Shown one piece after another: positions 1 through 9,850 of a stretch of DNA of 64,000 nucleotides. The notes under the pieces are model-generated. The model had not been told where the DNA came from. It did no database searches and saw only the letters and a list, made by a program, of their open reading frames with translations. Each line of letters opens with the position of its first letter. The first letter of the stretch is position 1. Source of the DNA: Durusdinium trenchii (Eukaryota > Sar > Dinophyceae > Suessiales > Symbiodiniaceae); contig CAXAMN010003780.1 in NCBI GenBank assembly GCA_963970005.1, positions 708,992-772,991 on the forward strand, read 5' to 3'. The position numbers and the translations under genes are program-made.

Positions 1-178
1 CTTCTACTTCTACTACTTTTACTTCTACTTCTACTTCTACTTCTACTTCTACTTCTACTTCTACTTCTACTTACTACTACTGCGACTACTACTCCTACTC
101 TTACTCCTACTCCTACTCCTACTACTACTACTACTCCTACTACTACTACTACTACTCCTGCTGCTGCTGCTACCACCA
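1..178. repeat. Trinucleotide microsatellite (CTT/CTA)n
   Basis: Degenerate run of TTC/TAC and CTA triplets that begins at the window edge and fades into CTG and ACC triplets. It probably continues to the left. No coding signal is seen. Confidence 0.95.
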
Positions 179-214
179 CCTCCACCTAGCCACTCGGCAC
201 CAGCTACTCAGGCG

Positions 215-466
215 TTCCTTCCTGCCAGCCTCTCAGGCTTTTCTTCCAATCAGCCACTCAACCACTCAGACTTTTCTTCCAATCAGCCACTCAACCACTC
301 AGACTTTTCTTCCTGTCAGCCACTCAGCCACTCAAGATCCTGAGTGGCTGAGTGGCTGACAAGAAGAAAATCCACTCAAGATCCTGAGTGGCTGATCGGT
401 TGACAGGAAGAAATGTCTGAGTGGCTGAGTGGCTGACAGGAAGAAAAGCCTGAGTGGCTGAGTGGC
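215..466. repeat. Minisatellite arranged as a large inverted repeat
   Basis: Units built from CAGCCACTCA and CTTTTCTTCC occupy the left half. The reverse complement (TGAGTGGCTG, GGAAGAAAAG) occupies the right half. The turn lies near 341-346, where two short complementary stretches flank AGATCC. A single strand could fold into a long imperfect hairpin. Confidence 0.9.
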
Positions 467-551
467 CGCCGTGAACCGCGACCCGGATTGTTCATACGCT
501 CATTTTTGGCCCAATGAAGATGCAAGTATATATTGTATACAAATGCAGAGC

Positions 552-555
552 GCGC

Positions 556-610
<55 letters not shown>

Positions 611-626
611 CGCGAGAGAGAGGGGG
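552..626. repeat. GA-rich microsatellite
   Basis: Interrupted (GA)n tract. Apparent open frames here are only Arg-Glu repeats and are not counted as genes. Confidence 0.95.
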
Positions 627-717
627 CGAGCCGATACAACTTGGAGACAGGAATTGCGATGGGTGAACTCCAAGAATTCCTTTCCGACATGTTTTTTAAT
701 GCCTCTGCTTTCTCCAG

Positions 718-3700
718 GTCGATACCCACGAGTTTCGGTCCTTACTGGCAGATCTTCAGGAGTATCGCCAGGCCTTCGCTGCGAAAGGGTAGGGGTGAAA
801 TCAGCTGATCTCGGCCGGGAAGGGATGCCGGGCAGAGCAGCTCACAAAGTCCTAAATGTGACACAATCATTGTGTTCTAAACAGGGCCGGCTGAAGAATC
901 CATGTCAAAGAAGGACATGCAAAAACACATAATGGAAGTGGAAAACGGCCCTTTGGATGACCAGTTTCCTCTACAAACAGATGGTCTTCCGCTATTCCAC
1001 TTCCATGTCAATGACTCGGAGAGCTCCACTCATCTCCATTCCCAAACTAAGTGATGCTGGCAAACCAGGGGCATGTATTTGATCTTATTTGATCGTTATT
1101 TGCTCTAGTCTTGGAACCCTGTGGTAGTCAGAATCCATCAATGAAGATGATTGACATTCCAGCACCATTTGTTTGGGTTGCCTCGTGGACTACGACACAT
1201 CTAAAGCTGACATGATCGAATTGTGAGGAAATGTTGGACTTCGCCACCCGGACCACCTGGACTTCCTTTGTGGCAAACTCGTGCTTTGACGACTTGGCAA
1301 ATTCACCAATGAAACTGTGTGTGTGGCAGGTGGCCTTAGGCTTGGTGGCCCAGCATTTGCATCGCAGCTTCCACCAGAAGAAGATCCTTTGTGCCGCGGC
1401 GAGCGCCATTGGGCGCTCTGAAGAGCCAGGGGGAAGATAGATGAAAGACCCAGTGGTTGCATTCCTGATTTCAAGACTTCACACCAGTTCCTTAGTTCAC
1501 TTAAATGGTTCATCTGGCTTGGGCTATGAGATGATCGAACCAGAGCCAGTTTGACAGGCATGCAGGGGGAAGCAGATGGAAGATAGACTAGGATCCGATG
1601 GAAGATCAGCCGCAAAGAACTTCTGGGTCAGTGTTGACTACATCCGACTCACGCCCCCAAGCCATTACTTCATTTTCGACCCATGGGCCCTGGGTGGGAA
1701 GACCTGGGCCCTGAAGCCTGTGGGCAGAGACCCTCCGATCCGGGCAGATCCGTCGAGGCAAAGCATTTTGGGAGCCCTCTGCGATCCGTCAAGCGTTTGG
1801 CAGCGACGCCAGCTTACCACCAGAAGCGCGAGTCATTCAGCCGGCCATTGTGCAGGCACCTTCTGTTCGGGTTCAGCGTTCCGCACGGGTGGAGGCGACA
1901 CCTTCCTGCAATCCTCAGGATTTCTTCCGTAGAAGAGGTTGACGGCAGTGGATCGAACATGTGCAGCCAAACAGGTCACCCGCATGGTGGACATATTATG
2001 AGTTATATTGAGTTATTATGACCACTTCTGGCAGCCATCAAAAACCTGGCGGTGCAAAGCGCGCCACGTCACGCACGATCTGTTGAGTCACGCAGGGCCT
2101 CCGCTGGAGGATCAGTGGCTCAGCAGTGAAGGCAGAGATGCAGAGACAAGGCAGGAGAGTTGGTGATACAACCACTGATTTTCAAGAGTATTTGGGTGTG
2201 AGAATGGGAGATTTGGGGTTTCAAGTCGTTGTTTTTCTAGAGATGGGGCACTTGGCAGTTAATCCATGATAGGCTTCAGGACTTTAACTTGCAAACAAGG
2301 TTTCATACCCTACTATAGTTCGGAGCGAGCATCGTAGCAAACAGTATGATGGTTTCGGGTTGTATGAGATTGAACACACAAAGGGCAATAGTTTGGGTCT
2401 GTCCTACTTATATACCGGTAACTGTCAGTAAACAATTACCACCATTTTTGAACAAGGCCTTTACCAACCATCATCATCCACTGTTACAGGTAAAAGGATA
2501 GACGCAAACAATCCTTTAGATGTTGCAATTGATGAGTGAGCCATGCCCTCACAGACACCGCTCATGGTCCTTCCTTTTGATTGAGATACAGCCTTAGCCT
2601 CAAAGCTGCTTCTTTGAGGCTAAGGCCACCTGACCCGTGCAGCACTCCAAATTTGCTCATAAGTTGCTTGCCAGCTTTGCCTAGATGTTAGGGGCTTGGC
2701 GTCTCGAACGACGCAGAGAGGAACCAGGAGGAACCACTCCTTCCGGTGGAAAGCTGCAGAATGCAGGCAACAAGTGGTTTTTAGTGCAACTAAGTATGCA
2801 GATGACCCTCTAAGGGGTGTCTATTTGTAGGCCCTTCGCTGTTAAGGGGTGTCCATCAACCACCCCTTGGGGGCGGGGTCCTGGTACATGGTTATATACT
2901 TAGATACCTTCCGCTCAGATATGTTCAGCAATTCATACAGCACGTCCAGATTGGGAAGGTTGCTCACCTGTGCCAACCTCTGGCATCCGTTGACCAGACA
3001 CGAGGCGACTCGGTCGTTCACCAGACACGGAGGACGGTCGGTTCACGACGTGCGACGCGGGTCGTTGACCAACGGTTGACTGACGAGTTATTCGGCCAGG
3101 CATGAGTCGTTACGCCGTTACGCGGTCGGCCAGGCGTGAGCAAGGTGGACTTCAGCTTTTGCTTAAATTGGCATTCCCACGAGTTCGAGAGTGCCCCTTT
3201 GATCTTGAGTGGGGGCGGACTTCCAAAGCCGGTGTCCTGTCCTCCCAAAGGCTCTTTTGGTGCAAGGATTTCGAGGAAGGGGCACTGGTTGGTTCGAATG
3301 AGGGCCTGGCTTTTTGGCTCTTAGTGCGATAATAGCTCCTTCAAGAGGTACACCACGGCTAACTCAACATTTGTCCGCAGTGGAGGTGAATGCTTGACGG
3401 TCAGTTTGGTTTACATGAAGTATCGTCAAATTTAGTTAGCTTAGTTTGCTTCCAGTAGTTTGAGCATTTAGGCTCGAAAATGGTGCTGTGTTTTCCCATT
3501 CGGACCGAATGGAGCCTACCAGCCCTTGACGACTGGTCCGGAGAAGAATATCTCAGGGTGAATGATGATGGATGAGGACATATGATGACAATGGATATAT
3601 ATATATATACCCGGCAGATATATATATATATATATGCTGTATATATATATATATGTTGAATTTATACATATATCATAGTTTTTTGTTCGACGTGCAAATA

Positions 3701-6700
3701 TTTGGTCCTAGTGAAGGTGGAAATTGATGACATGCGCGCTGCCTCTCGTGTCACTGTGGTTTTAGGGGAAGTGTCATGTTTCTTCACCAGCAGCTAGACT
3801 TCGGAATAATTAATCATGCAGAATCTATCGCATGATATTGCATGCCATCCCCCAAAGCACAAATACATCACACATCCCCTACTTTGGTCAACCTGGCACC
3901 ATCCTTTGCCACTGATCAGCTTGGGAGCTGATCGTTCTCGCCCGGAAGTGCCGAGCTCAGGATGGTCCCTTGATGCAAGGCATTACCGACCAGGGAGCGC
4001 CGAGCTTTGATGGGGACTTGCTGTCTTTGACGCTTGGAGATGCCGCAGAAGGCACATGTGCAGATTCCGTGGTGTGCGATCACCATGCGTGTGGTTGATG
4101 TGTTTGTTTGTCGCACCCTGGAGCCTGGATTCTACTCTTAGTGCGATCACTTGGCCTCCAGTGCAGACACAATTATTCGAGAACGGATTGGACGTGAAGA
4201 GGCAGAATCTGATGGATTAACATTTGGTTTCATTGGTCTACCAGGCTACCACCCTCAATGGGTCTATGTAGTTTTTTTTGCTTCAACACTTGTTGGGGGC
4301 CACAAGTGTCGCTCACAGGCACCCCATCCAACGACTGGTCAAGACCAGCGACGCGATGTATTTGAGGAATGCCTTAGTGCACTTCATTGTCTTGGAGAAA
4401 TTGGACTTGATCAGCAATGAGGAGAAGTTGCTTCATTTCGAGCCACTGAAGAGAGACCCCATAAGAAGGTTCAAGACCTTCTGGACATGTCTTTGTTGGC
4501 CTCGCCTTTGCCAACTGGCAAAACTCTTGGAGATGGCGATGGGTGGAGGGCGGGGGAGAGAGAGAGAGAGAGAGTGAGTGTGTGTTTGTGTGCGGCATGT
4601 TGGATGATGTTTTTTTGACTTGCTTGCTTGGAATTTGGGAGTCAACCTGCAGAAGATGCGCTAGACTGGTTCGACCAGATTGGTTTGGGATGAAGGCTTG
4701 GGCAGGCTTGGTGATTCTTTCTGAGGGCCTTCGGGACTGAAGACTGGGGCCCACAATGGCCGTAGATCTTGTAGCAAGACTCTGCGGATATGCACATAAA
4801 GCTATATATGACCTGGATCTTCAAATACTCGATTTTTGCCGGGGAAATTGTTGAGTGAAAAGACGCCGTAATCCAAAAAACGTGCAGTTTTGGAGGTTGC
4901 AAACATGTGCTCAATATCCACGGACGGGGAAAGACGCCGTTGGACGCCTAAAGATGCCGTTTTGAAGCCTAAAAACGCCGCTTCTTTGTTGTTTTTCCGG
5001 TTTCCGCTGGTCACAACCAAAAAAGCATGAACGTTGTCTTGGGAAAAAAGAAAAAAAAACAAGATCCAGATATGTCATCATTTGGCCCAATGGTTGCAGG
5101 ATGGCGGCGCTACCATGCTGAGCGACGTGCTGAGGAACACCCCGAGCGTCTTGACCGAGCCTTGCTTAACGGCGCTGGAACTGATGAAGCGTCTTGGATC
5201 CGTCATGATGTCCAGCTGCGTTCGAATGAGGCAATGAACCCCAACAGAGTCCAGATTGTCCGGTGAGTAGCCCCATTGGATCCAGTCAGTAGCTATTTCA
5301 GGAACCGCTGATTCCTGAAATGGAGGTTGCTACTGCTGCGCCCCAGGTTCCTTTGAGCTGACTGGGAGTCATCCAGAAAAAGATTTGCAGATTCCCCCTG
5401 TGTTTCACATTTTGACATCACATCGATGGCCTCCACCCTACTAGCCATGGCCTCCACCCTACTGGCGGCCTCCAACCTAGTAGCGATGGCCTCCTCCTTA
5501 CAAGCGGTTGCTTGGTCGGTCGGCACCCGTCAGCGACCGAGGTTCGGGCAGCTGACGGGAGATCCTTTCGAGGTCGCAGAAAGCTCGAAACCCTTCCCAC
5601 AGGAGATCAAGTCACCTGGTGCCATTGCGTGTGGCGGGTGTTGGGCCTAGGAAACGACTCGACTGCGCTAAGGTGAAAAGGACGGAGGTGCGTTTGAAGA
5701 AGTCTTCTGAATAGCTCTTGCCTAAAGGAGACGGAGGTAGGACGGTGCATTTGGCTTCATGGATAATCTTCATGGCTCGCGAGGCCATTTTGATATAACT
5801 CTGAAGGACAAGAGAACCTGTTCATAAGTTCTTTCTTGGTCACTCCGGCCACATGGGCCACATGAATGCCTTCAATTTGCCAACCACTCATCCGATGTGT
5901 CTAGACCTGTCTGGCGGACCTGGACCTCCCGTCGGCCGACGTGAGAGCTCAGGTATCCCAGCAGCAGCACACTGGCGGCGAGCGACAGAGATAAGGCAGC
6001 ACCGAGGGGACCGGTGGGCATGAAAGTAGAGGGAGGGGACGATCCTGCAGTGAAGTGGACTGGGCGAGTTCTATGATGAGTCTGGTCAGTGAAAAGCTTG
6101 AGTTCTAACCGATTTGGGAACTGACGTGAAAGGGACTACCGCGGCTGCCTCAGATGGTGCCACGTGGATTTGGGGAGAGATGAGTGCGTGAGTGGGACCT
6201 GTGATGGGCGCCAGATACGGCGCCAGATGGTGAACAAGATGTGAACATGCCCCGTTTTCGCGGCCAAACCTGTAATTCCACCAAGTGTCTTACAATTGGA
6301 TGTTTTCTGCATACTCTTCCAGGCAGAGTTCCTTGTTTCCGTAGCTCTTTGGAAACTTGAGATGCACCCGTCAACAACAAGTAAACAAGGATGCAGGCCG
6401 GGGATGATAACTTGCCATAACTTACCCGCCTGTTATCATCATTGTTGTCGAAAGCCGGCCAAGCATACACCAAGATTCTAGATTTGGTCCCAGTGATGCC
6501 CCTAGAATCAGATTGAGACATATTAAAACCAGCAACTTCAAAGACACTCTATGTAGAGATGTTCAGGTAGACGAGAGGAAGGCCATGTGCTCAAATGCGT
6601 TCAAATTGAAAGGGGTATATACTCCCTAGGGCTCCAGGTACCTCTAAACCCACCCCCAACACCTTCTTAGAAGGTACTGTATTGATTGTGTTGTTCCTCG

Positions 6701-9638
6701 GCTGGTCATGTCGTCTTAGTGGCACAGGTTTGTGGCACGCTCTTGCTGTGTCGCGTGATGTCACTGGTGCCAATGCGCCTCAAGTGCCTGGGAGACAAAA
6801 CGATCTTGGAAAGAAGCACCAAACTGATACACATGGTGACTTGTTGGGAATGACTCGGGTGAAACCTAGGGTAGACTGCATCAAACAACAGTAAGTTGAA
6901 GGTATTTAAGGATCAAGAAACGCTTGTTCATAGACAAAATCTTTGTTACTGTATCACGACTATCATTTGTACCGGTCAGATCAGAAATGCCATGGAATGC
7001 CATCTGACTGTATAGCTATGGCTATAGCCGTTATATACAGAGAAAACCGTTTTGCCCTGGTTCGGCACCACACTGTTTATGAAGGACCTCTTGAGGGCTC
7101 GGTGGGGCGGGGGCGAGGGTTCGGGGTGAGCGCCCAGGCCAGTTTGAGGGTTCGGTCTCGCCACGGTGAGACGAAGAAGAGTTCTTCTTAGTAGTGGTAA
7201 TCCAAGCAATGCAACTGTAGTTTTGCAATGTGTTGCCAACTGCATGTGATTTTGGTGATGTGCGTTTGATGGTTTTTGTCAACTCTTGTTGCTTTTTGCC
7301 GTTGGGCACCATTTCTTCCTGTGACTTTTTCAGGAACGTCATGTGGGACAGCGATGTGGACTTCGATTTGGCCGCCTTCCATGCACTAGCACCTTGGAGC
7401 TTTGCACCAGGTGAGAACCTGGCGAGGTGTCCCGCTTTCTCAGGATCCCACCTAAGGGACCCACTGGTTGGAGGAACGACCTAGTCTTTCAGGGCACCAC
7501 ACCTGCCGGAAGAGGGTCCAAGTACCTTCTGAGAAGGGTCAGGCACTTGGATCTCTAGGGGTGATCCCTTGCTGACCCGCCCTTTAGACCCATGTGCTTG
7601 TGCCAGCCATCTACGAGTGGCCCTGGTGCGTATAATTAATCGATATAATGTTCAGTTTTACAGCAAATGATGGATGAGGCAAGTTTCGAAACCAGCACTT
7701 TAGGATGACATTGACAACACCTGAATCATAGCGAGACTGATCACCAAATCAGTCCCATTTCTTCTGATTGCGCTTCGCCAGACTCTTTGAGACACAGTAT
7801 CAAGTCACAAATCTTGCGACAAATGACAAATGGTTCATTTTTAGCATAGCCGTCCCCCAGACAAACCATAAGAATTGAATGATCATCGGCAACCCGAAGG
7901 CAGTTTCATTCGTTCCATTCCACTTATATAAGTCCTTTTTTGACTTCAACCGGGTGTGCCTACTCATCCTACTCTCCAAACAATGGGTCGAACGATGTCC
8001 AAATGTCCGGCTCTGCCGCGGAGGTCCGTGCCTTGAAACGGACCCTGCGGCAATTGGTCGAGGGGGCCCTCGCCCACGTCCTGCTGCCGGACGGGTGACG
8101 CAACGGCGCCGGCGCCACCGTCGGACGAAGCGTTCGGGGGCGCCTTGCGAAGCGTCGCTTCGGGCGACAGGACTTGCAAAGAGTGAAGATTCTGCCGAAG
8201 GGCTTCATGTCCGCCACGCCCTTGAAGGACCTTCCGAGGGAACATGAAGCCTTCCGCGGTTGACTCCGAGATGATGCCGAGGCATTTGACTTGGTAGCAC
8301 CGATGTAGGAAAACCCAGGACTGGGCATGTCAAAGGAGTCGTTTGGCTTGCAACGGCCAGCAGCCACGGCAGGCAGCCACGGCAGTTCAGGGTCACCGCT
8401 GTTGAAAATCCAGGACAGCTATCCCAACACTCCCGCAGAGTTGCCCACCTTCATGCTACCCAGGGCGTCTCTCGGCGACCAAAGCCGGCTCTGGTGCGAG
8501 TCATTTGGGCCCTGCTTTGGACCGCGTAGGACTTTGCATGGGGTCCAGGGACATGACGATGGACTTGGGGGACATCATGGGATCTTTGAACAACATCAAC
8601 TCGGATCTTCATGGGATCTTTTGCTTCAACACCGCAACACATTTGGGGTTTGCGATCTGACATGTCCGGCGGATGTTGAACGTCTCGGGACAGTTCGTTC
8701 TTCCATGTTCGTCGGGTTTGGAACGCACGGGTGGTAGCGTCGTTCAGAGCCAGGCCATAGGGCCTAGCCACAAAGGGATTCGTTTGTATTCGTTTGGATT
8801 CATGCTTGCACTTGTTGTGGGAGTTGTTTCCCCTGAACCCATACAAACATGCGACAACAAGTTTCAGCATGTTTCAGCAATTTCATGTTGGAATCTTATG
8901 GTTTGGGTTGACCTGAGGAGTTTTGACGTCAACATGTAAAGAACGTGTGGACGAACTTGTGGACTCTTTGGCTCACCCTGCTCTTTTCGCCTCAAGGTGC
9001 ATGGGTATTCTGGTGCGATATTTCTTGGAGTACCAGGCCGGGCACGGGCGAGTTCAACCTGGGGTTTCTGGTCAGAGTTCCGCACAGGCGGAGCTTCACC
9101 AGAGGTGACTAGCGGCTATGAAATTGTTCGCTTAATTTTCAGATTGATAGGATGAGTTAGGAAGGACTGAAGGACTATGTCTTTCTGAGACACCCATGAA
9201 ACACTATGACTATGAATCTATGAGACATGTTATATATTTGCTTGTTAGGAGGCCAGGCCGTGACTGTCCCTCGACCCGGAGGGCCGACGACCTGTGCACA
9301 GGGGACCGCGGAGAGCTTCAAGACGGATGTGACGAAGCGCTTCCCGTGCTGCGCCCAAGCCATCGAGGAGATGGGGATGAGAGGTCGGGTAGATGGGTTT
9401 AGATGGGTTTCTCATGGCCAGGTTTGGATGCAACACATGCACTTGGATGATGTTTGAGAACATCCATGCATTTGTCCAAGCTTGGGTGGTGGATTTCCAC
9501 TGTGCTCCTTAATTTCAATGCGCTTCGCCATCTCCCTTCAACCACTTGGATCAACCTCTTGCTGTGAGGACTTGCAGCTGGCCTTCACGTTTTGGCAAGA
9601 TTTGAAGCGTTGCGTGGACACAGTGGCAGATCCTTTGG
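718..9638 (+). CDS. Gene A: unrecognised micro-exon gene (partial, upstream paralogue)
   Basis: I do not recognise the family. The gene is supported because a second set of the same exons, in the same order, lies at 29.4-62.7 kb (gene B). Supported exons are at 733, 1340, 2096, about 3161, 4367, 5100, 5580, 6728, 7334, 8024, 8171, 8414 and 8549; exons at 9302 and 9578 are possible additions. Phases agree across the run from 4367 to 8549. Peptide landmarks in order are LLADLQEYR, AQHLHRSFHQKKILC, AVKAEMQRQ, ALVHFIVLEKLDLIS, LTEPCLTALELMK, LLLCRVMSLVPMRL, DSDVDFDLAAFH, VEGALAHVLL, ILPKGFMSATPLK and PAELPTFMLPR. Donors are GT, GC and GA. No signal peptide, membrane segment or catalytic motif was seen. 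Exon c appears to have lost its acceptor, so the copy may be decaying. The true start and end are unknown. Confidence 0.7.
733..771 (+). CDS. Gene A exon a (LLADLQEYR)
   Basis: Core that matches gene B 29385-29423 at equal length (39 bp). The acceptor could instead be the CCAG at 714-717, giving an exon that starts at 718. Similarity ends at CAG|GC here and CGG|GT in gene B. The phase does not join directly to exon b, so an exon between them may be missing from this model. Confidence 0.5.
1340..1392 (+). CDS. Gene A exon b (AQHLHRSFHQKKILC)
   Basis: 53 bp, bounded by TTAG|GC and TGT|GC. The gene B homologue (29884-29936) is also 53 bp and encodes AQHLHHTFQTKRILC. It ends in phase 0, so it joins exon b2 in frame. 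Confidence 0.75.
1393..2095 (+). other. Gene A intron b/b2
   Basis: GC-AG intron by comparison with gene B. Open frames inside it (for example 1576-1932) have no counterpart in gene B, and I see no other feature. Confidence 0.5.
2096..2150 (+). CDS. Gene A exon b2 (AVKAEMQRQ)
   Basis: 55 bp, between GCAG|GGCC and CAAG|GC. The gene B homologue (31424-31478) is also 55 bp but has a GT donor at the same base. The peptides are LRWRISGSAVKAEMQRQ and LRWKINGPAVKAEMQRQ. Most codon differences are silent. Confidence 0.8.
2151..3160. other. Non-coding interval, gene A
   Basis: No exon is supported here. At 2985-3140 there are short diverged repeats of GTCGTT, CCAGACACG and GGCCAGGC. Confidence 0.5.
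3161..3200 (+). pseudogene. Gene A exon c (LNWHSHEFE), acceptor lost
   Basis: Matches gene B exon c (LQWHSYEFE). Gene B has CGAG immediately before the exon; here the same place reads TTTT, so the AG acceptor is missing. The nearest upstream AG (3154-3155) would add 5 nt and bring a TAA into frame. The 3' boundary is uncertain. Confidence 0.5.
3596..3657. repeat. (TA)n microsatellite
   Basis: Three AT-dinucleotide tracts separated by short GC-rich spacers (CCCGGCAG, GCTG). The rest of 3201-4366 shows nothing I can support. Confidence 0.9.
4367..4421 (+). CDS. Gene A exon d (ALVHFIVLEKLDLIS)
   Basis: 55 bp, from TTGAG|G to AATGAG|GA. Gene B exon d is 52 bp (one codon fewer) and encodes ALVHFMVLEKLDLIS with a GC donor at the same site. 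It ends in phase 0 and joins exon e. Confidence 0.75.
4551..4576. repeat. (GA)n microsatellite
   Basis: Pure GA run inside the gene A intron between exons d and e. The rest of 4422-5099 holds nothing I can support. Confidence 0.95.
5100..5196 (+). CDS. Gene A exon e (LTEPCLTALELMKRLG)
   Basis: 97 bp, from GCAG|GATGG to CTTG|GATCC, a GA donor. It encodes SDVLRNTPSVLTEPCLTALE followed by LMKRLG. Gene B shares TPS-LTEPCLTALELMK-LG with one extra codon and a GC donor. The exon starts in phase 0 after exon d and ends in phase 1, as exon e' needs. Confidence 0.75.
5405..5505 (-). repeat. 21-bp imperfect repeats, shared with 60.1 kb
   Basis: Copies of ATGGCCTCCACCCTACTAGC with variants. On the minus strand they read as seven-residue units such as RVEAMAS and RLEAASR. 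Related units (GTAGCGATGGCCTCCAACCT) lie at 60095-60240 in the corresponding part of gene B. Confidence 0.7.
5580..5620 (+). CDS. Gene A exon e' (SSKPFPQEIKSPG)
   Basis: Follows GTCGCAG. With a GC donor (TGGT|GCC) it joins exon e and exon e'' in frame as LG-ESSKPFPQEIKSPG-VCGT. Gene B has PEKPFPEDVKCAG at 59.1 kb. It is short and moderately diverged, so support comes mainly from position and phase. Confidence 0.5.
6623..6677. mobile_element. MITE-like hairpin, family CCCTAGGG (copy 1)
   Basis: Starts CCCTAGGGCTCCAGGTACCT and ends ACCTTCTTAGAAGGTACT. It is a diverged or truncated relative of the complete 90-bp element at 61458. The rest of 5621-6727 shows no supported gene. Confidence 0.6.
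6728..6783 (+). CDS. Gene A exon e'' (LLLCRVMSLVPMRL)
   Basis: 56 bp, from GCACAG|GTTTGT to CTCAA|GTGCC. Gene B has the same LLLCRVMSLVPMRL peptide at 60262-60319 with a GC donor at the same codon position. The codons differ almost only at silent sites. It joins exon f as MRLK-NVMWD. Confidence 0.8.
7334..7388 (+). CDS. Gene A exon f (VMWDSDVDFDLAAFHAL)
   Basis: 55 bp, from TTTTTCAG|G to GCACTA|GC. The matching stretch of gene B (61155-61209) is also 55 bp, and its differences within VMWDSDVDFDLAAFH are synonymous (apart from the intron-flanking codon). In gene B the reading continues without an intron into VRALKR; here an intron of 635 bp intervenes. Confidence 0.85.
7514..7560. mobile_element. 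MITE-like hairpin, family CCCTAGGG (copy 2)
   Basis: GGGTCCAAGTACCTTCTGAG on the left and CACTTGGATCTCTAGGG on the right, with a short loop. It lies within gene A intron f/g and is a shortened member of the 61458 family. Confidence 0.7.
8024..8083 (+). CDS. Gene A exon g (LRQLVEGALAHVLL)
   Basis: From GCGGAG|GTCCGT, in phase 0 after exon f, to about CTGCCG|GAC (the end is inferred). It encodes VRALKRTLRQLVEGALAHVL. Gene B encodes VRALKR followed by TLRQVVEGALAHVLL, but with its intron inside the Lys-Arg junction. Confidence 0.75.
8171..8227 (+). CDS. Gene A exon h (ILPKGFMSATPLK)
   Basis: 57 bp, from GCGACAG|GAC to TTGAAG|GAC, a GA donor. Gene B has ILPKGFMCTSPVK, also with AAG|GAC. The phase is 0 at both ends. 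The intron carries GAC at both of its junctions. Confidence 0.75.
8414..8464 (+). CDS. Gene A exon i (PAELPTFMLPR)
   Basis: 51 bp to a GC donor (AGG|GC), or 53 bp to a GT donor (GGGC|GTC). Gene B 62679-62729 is also 51 bp. The peptides are DSYPNTPAELPTFMLPR and DSWPTMPAEFPAFMLPR. Both acceptors read CCAG|GAC. Confidence 0.8.
8549..8640 (+). CDS. Gene A exon j, candidate (MTMDLGDIMGSLNN)
   Basis: Open reading after GTCCAG|G encodes DMTMDLGDIMGSLNNINSDL. It follows exon i in frame if the GT donor at 8467 is used. There is no gene B counterpart inside the window, and the 3' end is uncertain. Confidence 0.45.
9302..9383 (+). CDS. Candidate exon, possible continuation of gene A
   Basis: Between TGCACAG|GGG and AGAG|GTCGGG the open frame encodes TAESFKTDVTKRFPCCAQAI. 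The composition is protein-like and the splice sites are plausible. There is no second copy in the window to confirm it. Confidence 0.4.
9578..9638 (+). CDS. Candidate exon, possible continuation of gene A
   Basis: Between CTTGCAG and TTTGG|GTGCGG the frame encodes LAFTFWQDLKRCVDTVADPL. The open frame runs on to 9892, so the donor is a guess. Confidence 0.35.
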
Positions 9639-9825
9639 GTGCGGAAGACCTCTCCGAGGACGGGGGGCCCCCCATCCTTGGGGTGAGGGTATCCACGCCC
9701 CGTGGCCCTGGCTGGGTAGACTGGTCCATTTCCCGAACCTTCCAAGTGGTCGGGTTCCGCCTGCGGTTCGGTCTCCCGTTTAATAAACTATATGCAACCA
9801 TCCAGCAATGTGATCATGGAAACCG

Positions 9826-9850
9826 ACACACACACACACACTCACACACA
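9826..9850. repeat. (CA)n microsatellite
   Basis: ACACAC run with one interruption. Confidence 0.9.

Noticed and set aside
1590..1620. Second match to CGATGGAAGATCA of gene B exon b2
   Set aside because: The full 55-bp homologue with matching ends is at 2096-2150; this one is a short chance match.
7964..8245. Minus-strand frame across gene A exons g and h
   Set aside because: Only the plus-strand peptides are conserved in gene B.
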